NCBI GenBank assembly: GCA_030710605.1 | Contig: CP092877.1 | Span: 72,391,085 to 72,455,084 of the forward strand | DNA length: 64,000 nucleotides | Direction: 5' to 3' | Source of the DNA: Cordylochernes scorpioides | Taxonomy: Eukaryota; Arthropoda; Arachnida; Pseudoscorpiones; Chernetidae | Part shown: positions 26,238 through 37,100 of the stretch, piece by piece | Position numbering within the stretch: position 1 is the first letter of the stretch | Layout: every line of letters starts with the position of its first letter | Made by a program: the position numbers and the translations under genes | The notes under the pieces: model-generated | Told to the model about the DNA's origin: nothing | The model's input: only the letters and a program-made list of their open reading frames with translations | Database searches by the model: none

Positions 26238-26400
26238 ATTATGGTGGGTAGTTAACGACTACTCTGCGTCTACACATGTAAAAGCCGTGCTATTTTTGTA
26301 CTTGGGAGATGTTAGAACCCTGTTTGCTTTCTTGACCTCACTGGTGGTAGGGTTGGACTTGTGCAAGAGTCAGGGAACATTGTTGTTGTGTTGACTAGTT
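26238..26400 (-). mobile_element. Degenerate SINE copy
   Basis: CTATTATGGTGGGTAGTTA, CTACACATGTAAAAG, CTCACTGGTGGTAGGGTTGG and CTTGTGCAAGAGTCAGGG match the SINE in order. Confidence 0.55.
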
Positions 26401-27174
26401 TTGTTGCTTTCTCTTTAAAGGGTGAAACATTTATAGATGATGATTTCTAGCCGTATGTATAATAAAGTTTCTAGAGTTTTATAATTAATGCGAGGTGTAT
26501 AGTATCTGTTTCCAAGCTTCTTGTGAAAGCTGCGTCCAGCGTAGTCTCACATTAGGTGCGAAACACTACCGTCTACAGGGATGAAACCGTCTTCTACAGA
26601 ATTGAGATCGCCATCTACTAATGGAAATTAACTTATCTGAGAATGTTTTGTCTAGCAAGAGGTATGAATCTCCATACATAAGTTTCGATCTACTACACAA
26701 TTTCTGGATAAATGTCGGTTTAAACAAGGAGTATAATATTTAAAACGAATTCAACATGCTTTTGACATATATATATATGGTAATTTGAACCAACAACCCC
26801 ATACTGTGTATATAACTTATAATAAGATTGTCATGTTGTATATAGAAACACATCTATAAATAATTATGCGCATGATTAATCTGTGTCATTGCATCGCCAT
26901 ATGTAATGTAATTTGTACAAAGTGGATAAATAAATAAAATCTGTAATAGATTTAAGAGTTGAGCTAAAGCAGAGATCGAGCATAGTATTGCCAAAACAAC
27001 AAAGTCTAAAGATGGAAGTCATAAATCAGGTCGATTTACAATTCCCACAAACAAGGCCACCCACACTGTCACATGTGGTGGAATGCAGAGACCCCTCTCA
27101 CACCTGGACAGGTAAAGGCGCCCTTTCTCAAACGCCCCTGTCACATAAGGTCCCCCCCCCCCCGCCTTTTAACC

Positions 27175-27182
27175 TATAAATA
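27175..27182 (+). promoter_or_regulatory. TATA-box-like sequence
   Basis: TATAAATA with TTTACAGGGA and TTGACAGTTCACT about 15-35 bp downstream. The DNA from here to about 27540 may be an LTR or 5' leader, but no ORF follows. Confidence 0.25.
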
Positions 27183-27534
27183 CATCACTTTTACAGGGAC
27201 TTGACAGTTCACTAGAGTACAGTTTAGTTCACCCTTAGTGCAAGCCGCGTCGGTCGTATGTTATGTCGATCTCATCCAACATGTAATTAGGAAGAACTCG
27301 TCTATCTCCATCTTTGCGCTACTAGCTCAACTTTTATCTGTTACGGAACTTTCTTAGTGCAACTATGTCTTCGTTTTTTGTGTGGATATCCCCAGCTTTC
27401 CACTCTGCCTCGACCACGACTGCCTGTATTTTGTGAGAACTTTTAAAGGTCTTCCAAGGTGCAGAGAGGTACTGGAAAACTCTACATCCTGACTGTTCCT
27501 CTCGGTCAACACAGTACAACAAGAGCTACCAGGA

Positions 27535-27648
27535 CTTCAACTTATTTCAGTAGTCGACAGGATACTACAAGTCGACAACAACCAAACTTCAACATTATTT
27601 CATTAGTCGACAGGATCTCATCACAGATAAGTCGACAGCAACTCATTC
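27535..27648 (+). repeat. Two tandem units with AGTCGACA motifs
   Basis: CTTCAAC...TTATTTCA.TAGTCGACAGGAT occurs at 27535 and 27588; AGTCGACA occurs four times in about 100 bp. Confidence 0.6.
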
Positions 27649-27713
27649 ATCACATATATATATTGTTGTTGTTCAGTTCAATACTCCCTTGTATCATCAT
27701 TGGGTAAAATATA

Positions 27714-27792
27714 TCAGGCCTCCAGGGAAAAGTATCTTTTCATTTTTATTCTCTAACTTTCGGGCACAGACGCCGCCCTTCTACAGGAGAAA
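27714..27792 (-). mobile_element. Foldback-family fragment with hammerhead-like hairpin
   Basis: CTCCAGGGAAAAGT at the left, then CTTTCGGGC and GCCCTTCTACAGG (27757-27787). It matches the organisation of the 39085 and 19149 elements. Half an element; the other arm is missing. Confidence 0.55.
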
Positions 27793-28284
27793 ACTTGGTA
27801 CAAGTATAATAATTTACCAATAGAACACATATTGTTGTATATATCTACTCCTCTATGCTTTTATTCCATGTAATTAGTTTTACAATGTGTGACGTCAAAT
27901 AAAGATTTTATTATGCACTGATTTAGAGAGATCGCTCTCATTGAACAATAGACCGATAAAATGTCCAGAGATAAAAGGACGCCTTAGGGAGGGTATTATA
28001 GAGGGTCGTTTTAAACAGGCCTGTCGCGCGTTCTCAGCATGTACGGGGCGGGCTGGGGTGAAGTCCTTCCTTGAAGGTCGTTGTTCTATCGATCCATCAT
28101 TGATCTCTGGACTTCTGGATGATGATGATGGTGGTGGGGCGTATATGTTCCGTAGCACGACGTCCCGCCACAGTTGGTACCTGACTGGCACGGCCAGGTA
28201 TACCACGGTATGGGGGGAAAACAAACAGAACAAAGGGAAGTATATACCATGTCGGGGGATAAAATAAAAATCCACTGATCGTGC

Positions 28285-28340
28285 TAATGAACGTTTCTGA
28301 TGGTTTGCGCCATCTATCGGAATAAATATCAATTACAAGT
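28285..28340 (+). mobile_element. Half copy of the 48615 palindrome
   Basis: GCGCCATCTATCGGAATAAA and its flanks match one arm of the 48615 element. Confidence 0.45.
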
Positions 28341-28786
28341 TTATTCGTTGTTTTTACAAAAGTAATTTACTAGGGATACATTATTATTATAATAAATAGT
28401 AGTAGTATCATCATGATGATAGAGATAAATTGATATATATAATCGTGACGATATCGTGTACCGCTGGATTCTCTATGAGAGCAGTGACGAAAGGTCTGGG
28501 AATCTACATCACGGTCTAGAGAGGTTACTGAATATTGACATTCTTCAGGGCCAAAATTGTTATTTTTACACAATAAAATAACTTCAGACTTTAAATATTC
28601 GCTAATTATAGTTTCAATTTTTATGTACAATTGACGCTATACGTTTCCTTATAGATTATTAAATGGTCTGTTGATATATTTATGCACTGCATATTCTGTG
28701 GAGAGGTGCTGCTAGGTCGCCACATGTAGAATGTCGACGTTTGTACCTACTGGTTGTAATAACGGGGTGTCAATGCCGTGGTGCAG

Positions 28787-28981
28787 CTCATGACAACCCT
28801 GGGCCTCGCCCTCTTCCACGCCCTGGACTACGGCATCTGCGAGGACGAGGAGCGGACCCTGAGTCCGGCCCTGGAGGAGCTCATCGACCACATGACCGGG
28901 GACGACGTGGGGGAGGACCACGACGAGGGCATCGAGGAGGACCCCCCGGGAGCCGTGGCCTCCATGGACGAGGTCCTGCAG
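28787..28981 (+). CDS. spire: Spire exon, central KIND domain
   Basis: This exon encodes 65 residues beginning [16 protein letters not shown] and continuing with [16 protein letters not shown], the hallmark KIND block of Spire proteins. An acidic loop follows and the exon ends DEVLQ before GTAAGC. The acceptor GTGCAG has a weak pyrimidine tract. The frame stays open for about 15 further bases upstream, so the 5' edge is uncertain. It is much more GC-rich than its surroundings. Confidence 0.88.
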
Positions 28982-31086
28982 GTAAGCGACTACTTAACTT
29001 TCCATTTTCTTAAATGGTTTTTTGGCTAACCCATCTTCCATCCCTTCCTACATAGCACATTTCTTCCTATCGCTGTAGTACACGCTTGTTCGGCGGTACA
29101 TATACTAAGATTGGAACAATACGGAGAAGATTTAGCATGGCTCCTGCGCAAGGATGACACGCAAAATTGTGAAGCGTTCCTATCGATGTAGTACACGCTT
29201 GTTCGGCGGTACATATACTAAGATTGGAACAATACAGAGAAGATTTAGCATGGCTCCTGCGTAAGGATGACACGCAAAATTGTGAAGCGTTCCTATCGCT
29301 GTAGTACACGCTTGTTCGGCGGTACACATACTAAGATTGGAACAATACAGAGAAGATTTAGCATGGCCCCTGCGCAAGGATGACACGCAAAATCGTGAAG
29401 CGTTCCTATCGATGTAGTACACGCTTATTCGGCGATACATATACTAAGATTGAAACAATACAGAGAAGATTTAGCATGGCCCCTGCGCAAGGATGACACG
29501 CAAAATTGTGAAGCGTTCCTATCGATGTAGTACACGCTTGTTCGGCGGTACATATACTAAGATTGGAACAATACGGAGAAGATTTAGCATGGCTCCTGCG
29601 CAAGGATGACACGCAAAATTGTGAAGCGTTCCTATCGATGTAGTACACGCTTATTCGGCGATACATATACTAAGACTGGAACAATACAGAGAAGATTTAG
29701 CATTGCCCCTGCGCAAGGATGACACGCAAAATCGTGAAGCGTTCCTATGGCTGTAGTGGGAACAGGATTTTACATCAAAAGTTGACAGACAATGACTTGC
29801 GTGTGTATACCGGTCATGATTAACATGGTCGTAGTGAGTACAGACAAGGAATAAATACGTCATCAGAGACGTAATAACATTTTAATTAGGCCAGTGTTCC
29901 GAGCAGAGATATAAATATGCTTTTGGGTTTTTTCTATTTATCATTTTTTTTTTTTCAAATCGCGTGTTTAGATCTAAATGGTTTTTCTCGCGCCATTGTT
30001 CGGCCGCGCCTCATTGTTGGCCGGAAAGAACTTCCGTGAGCAAGTTGGTTTTTTTATTATTTATTATTATTTTACTTGTCTCTCTCTCCACTCCACACGG
30101 GTTGGTTTGGCTAGCTTGTAGCCGGAGGTGCCATTATGACTGACTGACTCAGTACCTGGCTATAGAAACAACGGTGGCGGTCTCACGCTCGACAATGTGC
30201 GTGTGTCGCAATGCCCCGCTGTGACACCCCACCATCCTGTGTCCTGTTGTCACATAAAGGTCCCCATCGAACATTCTCTCACTGGGGTGCAGGAATCCAC
30301 ACGTCGACGTACAAAACGGCCAACGCGATGCACCGTGTTGTTAAAGTGGATAATCAACGGGAACGGTTTGGTATAGCGGGGCGATAGTACGCTTGAACAT
30401 GAAGAAGTCAACATAATTGGCACCGTTTCTAAGGATATATCAACTTTTTAAAAGAAAAAAAAAAGGATGTATGGTGTGTCTATAAATAGAATTACACTTA
30501 AACCGTGCCTATACATTTAGAGAAAGCGTTTAATTCTTTCTCTCTCTCTCTCTTGAGGCGCTTCACTGCAACTTTTCATAAGCCTTAAATAAACGTCCCT
30601 AGTGTTTCCTAGCAGAAACCGCTATCTATCCTCTAGTCGCTCTCACTTCAGCTTCCACGACTGGTGCTCCCCTCGGGCGTACCTACAGGCGTAACTCTCT
30701 CTCTCCTCCAATTGAGGTCAATTACTCCACAGTATTTATACATTATTTATCCCCAGATCATTTACTCCCTTCATGTTCTTTCCTAAACGGACTGAGGAAC
30801 AGACGGAGAAAGCACGCGCGATATTCCCCCTCCAAGGACGGAGGGTAATATTTGGTCGTCAAGATAGTGCTATCGGTAATTTCTTCATATTTCCTTCTTA
30901 CTCAACATTTCCGTACTCCTAACTACTCCATTCGAGTGGTGCGTTAGTAGTGCTCCTCGCCTCGGATAGGTGGAGCCGTGCCCGGCACAGCTGGGCGGAG
31001 AAATTGTAAAGATTGCTGTCCTCGTGATGTAATATAGACTCGTGGGCAAAACTTGAGAAAGTAGAAAGTCTTTGATGTCGCCGGAT

Positions 31087-31137
<51 letters not shown>

Positions 31138-34100
31138 GAGACGGGGGCAATTTTGTTCACACTTGGTTATCTCGTGTGTCTTCAATAAAGGCCACTGGTA
31201 ATCAAATATCTTTCAGAGTTATTGTCTGAATCCCGATATACATTCTAAAAGGTAAAACTTTCTTAAGTTTTTTTTCCACGAGTGTGTAGACTGCCTTTTT
31301 TGAACACCCCTGGGTCGAAACCCGCATCGAGCAGTTTTTTTTTTTTATTTGCTTTAAAATTCTTCCGACTCTTTCACTAAGCTCTGATGCCTTGCAAGTG
31401 CAAAAGTCGAACACGTATGTAGTAGACATGTGGTGAACTTCACAGGACGACTAGTCTCAAGTCCCTACCCACTATGATTATCATAACCATGTGAACTTGT
31501 ATGTAAGTAACACAGCCACCGCCATTTAACGATATAGCTAAGAACAATCTAGTTTGTTTTTGTCCCCTAGTCGTTTCTCTACCACCACCACCTGTATGTG
31601 ACCTGAAGTCCTTAGAAGAAACCAAATTTAATTCATTGCGCGGGCGTCACTCGAGGAAGTTAGGAGGGAGATGGACGGGTCGTTCTTGATTTATGGAGTG
31701 TGGAAGTGAGTAAATGTAGAAGAGTGGGTGGGTGGTCTTGGTGGTTCCATCCATTTGCCGCTTCAGTTAACGTTGAAACCTAATAGATTGGTATCAGAGT
31801 GGCTGGCTCCTCGAAGAGATACGTTTAATGGAGATTCGAGGATAAATGCGATCAGCTTCCTGGCGATAAGCTCCTATCAAATAGGAACATTCTAAGGACT
31901 TCAGGTCACATACAGGTAATGGTGGTGGTAGAGAAACGACTAGGGGACAAAAACAAACTAGATTGTTCTTAGCTATATCGTTAAATGGCGGTGGCTGTGT
32001 TGCTTAACACAAGTACGCATCGTCATGATAATCATAGTGGGTAGGGATTTGAGACTACTCGTCCTGTGAGTTCACCACATGTTCACATACGTATTCAACT
32101 TTTGCACTTACAAGGCATCAGAGCTTAGCAGCACACGTCGATATGGGCACAGTTACCGTTTCTATGTTGGGAGGGGACAACACGTCGTGGCGCCGATACA
32201 ATCACTGGATGTAATTTAAAAGAAGAAGAAGAAAGAGTGATGGTTTGTGGCGCCGGGGCAAATTTATAAATACATCTTGATAATACCCCTTCTTTGGTGG
32301 TCCGTCTCTTGATGTAGAGTCAAGCTGTTTTCTCATCGGAGCTGTGCTACAGCAAGCACTTTGCAAATGCTTCCCTACAGTTTGTTGTTGGCTTCTAATA
32401 ACCCCTCGATTACGTTGTTAACGCTTGTTGGCCGCTTTTTTTGCGTATGTATTGTCGAAACTAGCCCTCTCTCTGTCTGTGGAAATGGTCAAATAATGTA
32501 ACGACTTGTTTTTACGTCTCCCAATTAATATGATGGGTAGCGGTTTTCGACTTTTCTATCTATAGGTTTCGTCAAGTTTTCCGTTTTATTATCGGGGTTG
32601 GATTGGCGATAAAACGGGGGCCATTGAAGCAATTTGGGATAATTGTTTATTTTTAAAAAACGGCTTCAATACGGGAATCGAACCCGGGTTAACGCCGGCA
32701 GTTTGAACCAGACGGCCTTTGTGAGCACACGGTCCTCTTGCCCCAGCCCGCCGTCCAGCTTTGTCGCCACTACGGCGGACAATGAGCAAGCAGCACCAGT
32801 TACGCCACGAGGAGGCGACCTTGCTGCCAATTAAGTCCAACGAGCTAATTGCAATACCGGGGCGGTGTTTAGCAAGTGTTAGGGAGCTTGTACCTTGCGC
32901 CAGCTTTGCACACCTGCTCACGGCCACTTAGTCCACCCGATGGATGGATGACCCGATGAAGGAAGTGCGCCTCCAATACCAAATTAGATCTCTCACTGCA
33001 GCAACAGTTCTAGAATAACAAATATGTAGTCTGAACTCTCTTAGGGGGAAAAGTGAACATATTCTGTTGCAACTATTGATACACATTATTAGGTCGTTGT
33101 GGACCTTATTAGTTTTTAAAATGTAAGCATTCGTATAAATAAATCCCTGTGGATTTCTCCAGTGTATTTAGCTAAAGTTTAGCGCTTCATTAGAAAGAGA
33201 GAGAGAGAGAGATTGAAACTACTTTATTATATCGTTTTTTCACATATAAGATTATTAAATAATAAAAAGGCATATATTGGATTAATTGATCCAATATATG
33301 CGTTTTTATTATCTAAAGATTTAAATATGGATTGCTCTATTTTCAGAACGATATAAGATTATATGTGGGTTAAATACAAAATTGGATAAATAAGATTAAA
33401 CAAATAAGGATATATATAGATAAATAAATATATAAAATACTTTGGAAAATTTGCCGGGAGGAAATTGATCCATGGAAGCATAGGGCGCCTCTCCCGTCAA
33501 AATAAACTTCAAAAGCTGACGCCATCTATTGACCGTCGCCGCAAACTAGCGGCCTCGGGTCGGTGACAAAGCCACAACAACAGCTTTGGCAAACTGAGAA
33601 GCGTGGTTTGTCACCGACCCGAGGCCGCTAGTTTGCGGCGACGGTCAATAGATGGTGTCACCTTTTGACGTTTATTTTGACGGGAGAGACGCCCTTTGCT
33701 TCCATAAAATAATTAATTAATATACATATATATACAAGGTGTTCATTGGTGGCGCCCACTTCGGGAAAGACTCCGCCACCGATGGACCCCACAGAGTGGG
33801 CAGGTCAATGTTAGAGAGAGAGAAGGAACGTTATCAAACTCCACCACCACCTTGTGATCCCAATATGATGATACCCACGCTGCTCTGTGTGTGACTCAAG
33901 TTTCGAACAAAATCTTTGGTTGTCGCGAGAGCTGCCGGCAGTCTTCAATTTTGAAAGTCTTGACTCTCGTTGTTGGAGACTTTTCTAAAAAATTCTGATA
34001 TTTGTGGGGTTTCCCCCCCCTATTATTTAAAATAAAAAGAGTACTTGTATCGAAACTGATTTTGGTTTAGGAATGTTACAGCCGCCAGCCCGTAAATTGC

Positions 34101-37100
34101 AAGTTTTTCTTTAGAAATTCGTTGGTGGGTTTGTAATCTATTGCTAGACCTATAGATCCCACACAATTAGGGCCTCCAATCCCGGGATCCCGTTTCCCGG
34201 GATCCCGGAGCCAAATAATGATCCCGAAATCGCGGGATTCTGCTCGAAAAATCCCGGGATTACTGGTTTGTACATGAAAACCAGCGCAAAAATATATTTT
34301 TCTTATCTAGCATTTTGGTAATAAAACAGATGATGAGATAGCACACTTTTGACGTTTTGTTTATACAGCTGCATTGCGGGTCTTTTTTTCTGAGAGATTT
34401 GAAATTATTTTCATGCACTAATAACGAAGGGTTATTCTGCAAGATATTTCCAAAATGGCAGCCTCTAGAATGAGAGAATGCAGCAGTATACATGGAGGGG
34501 TCCCCAGTTTTTGTTGACATGCAAATAGTGGCTTCTTAGATAGTAGCGGCATCCCTTTATTTTTGTGGCGGACCTGCGTGTAACATGGACCCGCCACTAA
34601 CCTCTTATCTGGGCTCCAAATTGTTTTATATTTATATTTTTAAATCTATGTTTATACTCTCCATCCTGTACTCTGTATGCATCATGAACGCACTGCTCTG
34701 CTATTCATTTTGTGAAACTCTCGCTAGCTTTTTTGTCATTTAATTTTAATTAAATTTATTTAATGTAATTTCATTAAATGCTTCGTCACTATCAAGCATC
34801 AGCCTAAAGTAGTTTTCAACTTAAACATAAAACAAAGTCTCTAAAACAATATTATCGGACCTTGTTATTTCTCAATAGAAAACGCGTCGGACATTTTTGG
34901 TAAGCTTATCACTTCTTGATTGTGATAGCGAAGTTTATTCCTTTTAAATCAGAAGGAATCTGGTGCTATTACCTACGAGACGGATCTAGCCAAAATGCAC
35001 AGTGTATAGCGTGCAAAAGGATTTTGAAATGCGTCGGTGGGTCTACAAAAGGGCTGCATGTACACCAGAAGGCGGTCCACGGAATCGAAACTTCGAAGAG
35101 AAAAGTTAAAGACGAAGTTGATACACAGACCCCTGCAAAAAAGACCCCCAAGATATAAATTCTCGATCATTTTTCGTCTGTTTCCATCAATCGCTCGACT
35201 GATGCTGTGCTAGCTAGAATGATAGCTCTCGACGGATTGCCATTCTCCGTTTTTGTCACATCTAAGGATCTACGCAAGTGCCTCAATGCTCTTGGACATG
35301 AAATTCCTCTCTCCGCAGAGACCATTAAGATTAAAGTGTGTCGTTATGCGGACACATTTCGTGAGAATGTCGTTCGAGAGCTTCAGATGGAGAAAGAAAA
35401 GGGGAAACATTTCAACCTTACGCTGGATGAATGGACGTCAATCAGAAGCAAGCGTTACCTGAACATTAATATTCATAGCCGTACCAAGGTGTGGAATCTT
35501 GGCTTGACTCGAATATCTGGAGTATTTTCCTCTGAACAATGCAAATATGTCATTGGTGCTAAGCTCTTGGAGTTTGGAATCGACTTCGAAACTGATATTG
35601 AGTGTGTTACAACTGATGGGTGCGCAATGATGGTAAAATTGGGTCACATTATTGGTCCACTGCAACAGCTCTGCTAGGCGCATGGTCTCCATCTGGCTGT
35701 GATGGATGTACTTTATGGATTACTGCCCAACACTGCATTAAGAGATGTGGTCTAAGAGTTCCAAGAACAGAATTTTTTTTCCAGATGTGTGTACAGTAAT
35801 TGACAGATAATTTCAAACTGTAACCCAAAAGCAATTATTTAGTTCATAAGCAGGCGCAAAATATATGGCTTTCAGGTTGTTTTCATCGAAGTAAATGCCA
35901 CGTCATTGGCACTATATAAAAGAAAAAATTAAAAATATAACGAACGAAACGATATACCTCTTGGCGTAGAAAGACGGAAATGTTTTTCAATCCCGGGATA
36001 TCCCGGGATCCCGGGATTGAGAAAAAAGCAATCCAGAATCCCGGGATTGAAAATATGTACCGGGATTGGAAGCCCTACACACAATGTTACAAATGGAGAA
36101 TGCGGTAAAATGACACAGACCCAGGATGCACCACGCGGAGGATCACACCACGAAAAAGGAGCCGGTCGAAACCCCTCAGCGAGGGAAGAGACCAACCTAT
36201 CAAAACAACACAGTGTCTCTCGGAAGCAAGTGTCCCTATCCCTAGCATGGGGTCGGCCCTAGATTCCGATCCGGGAGTCAACACCCAGCAGAGCGGACAA
36301 TACGCAAGGTCTGCTTATATAGTCGACTACACTTGACAGCGGTAGAAGCTGACAAGATCTCAAGCCATTGAAGACAGAAAATAACAACAAGATTTACCCC
36401 ACTTACCCGAAATGTAGCTTGGCACCTGCAGCTCCAGAACACATTTTGGCTTGCATTAGATGCACAGGACCTCTAGGGGAGGCCTCTGCTTATCATAAAA
36501 CAGCTCGAGGAGCATGAACTCATGGAATTCGTATAATCTTTGCACAAGGATAAGAAACAACAACAGAAGCTGAAAGGTAGTTTGGGGAGTAACACTAGTT
36601 CTCTCTCCACTTTTGTAGTGAATTTATCTCCCTTGGTCTTGCTGTCGGCGCTTGCTCAGATTGATTTGCACAGCGTGGGAGGCAATTCTAATTTCACGCT
36701 ACAACCGCTATTTATCTGGGTATTAAGGCTACTCTGACCATTTTGACATGATGCATGAAGGCAGGACTGTCTTTTGACACTGTCCACAGGACCTGTCAGA
36801 CCAATGAAGCCACAGTGAAGAGTGAAGAAGCTAAAGAGGATGTGTGTGGGAATAAGACATAGCAAGGGTATCTCCCGGAAGGAACAAACAAGCTTTTACA
36901 AGGCAGACCTAGTGAAAAATGCGGTGAGGAAGTAAGAAGATGATTTAAGAAAGGAGGAAAGAATAACGTCCCGCATGCCAAGTAGCCACCAGCTGTGGGC
37001 ACCTCACGGACAGCTTTTTTTTTCTTTTTTTTTTTTGTAACTTCGTTTCCCAAGGGGGCACCTTGAATGTTGGGCCAAAAATAAATCGCCAATTCCCCAT

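Larger units (their letters stand above)
29078..29745 (+). repeat. Six-copy tandem array of U6 snRNA-like sequence, 113-bp period
   Basis: Six head-to-tail units start at 29078, 29191, 29304, 29417, 29530 and 29643. Each holds about 103 bases of U6 (ACATATACTAA, the ACAGAGA region, GCGCAAGGATGACACGCAAA, GTGAAGCGTTCC) and a 10-base spacer such as TATCGATGTA. There is no T-run terminator between units and no room for the usual U6 upstream promoter (TATA and PSE), so the units are unlikely to be independently transcribed. The array lies in sense orientation just inside the Spire intron. Units 1 and 5 share ACGGAGA; units 4 and 6 share a CTTATTCGGCGATAC variant. Confidence 0.9.

Noticed and set aside
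27895..28332. Overlapping 145- and 108-residue ORFs on opposite strands
   Set aside because: No recognisable domain; the minus ORF includes repeat-derived GCGCCATCTATCGG sequence.
29078..29745. CRISPR-like direct repeats
   Set aside because: The repeat unit is U6 snRNA, spacers are 10 bp and nearly constant, and the genome is animal.
29026..29863. Series of similar minus-strand ORFs of 60-86 residues
   Set aside because: They are antisense translations of the U6-like array; the 113-bp period creates the repeated peptide.
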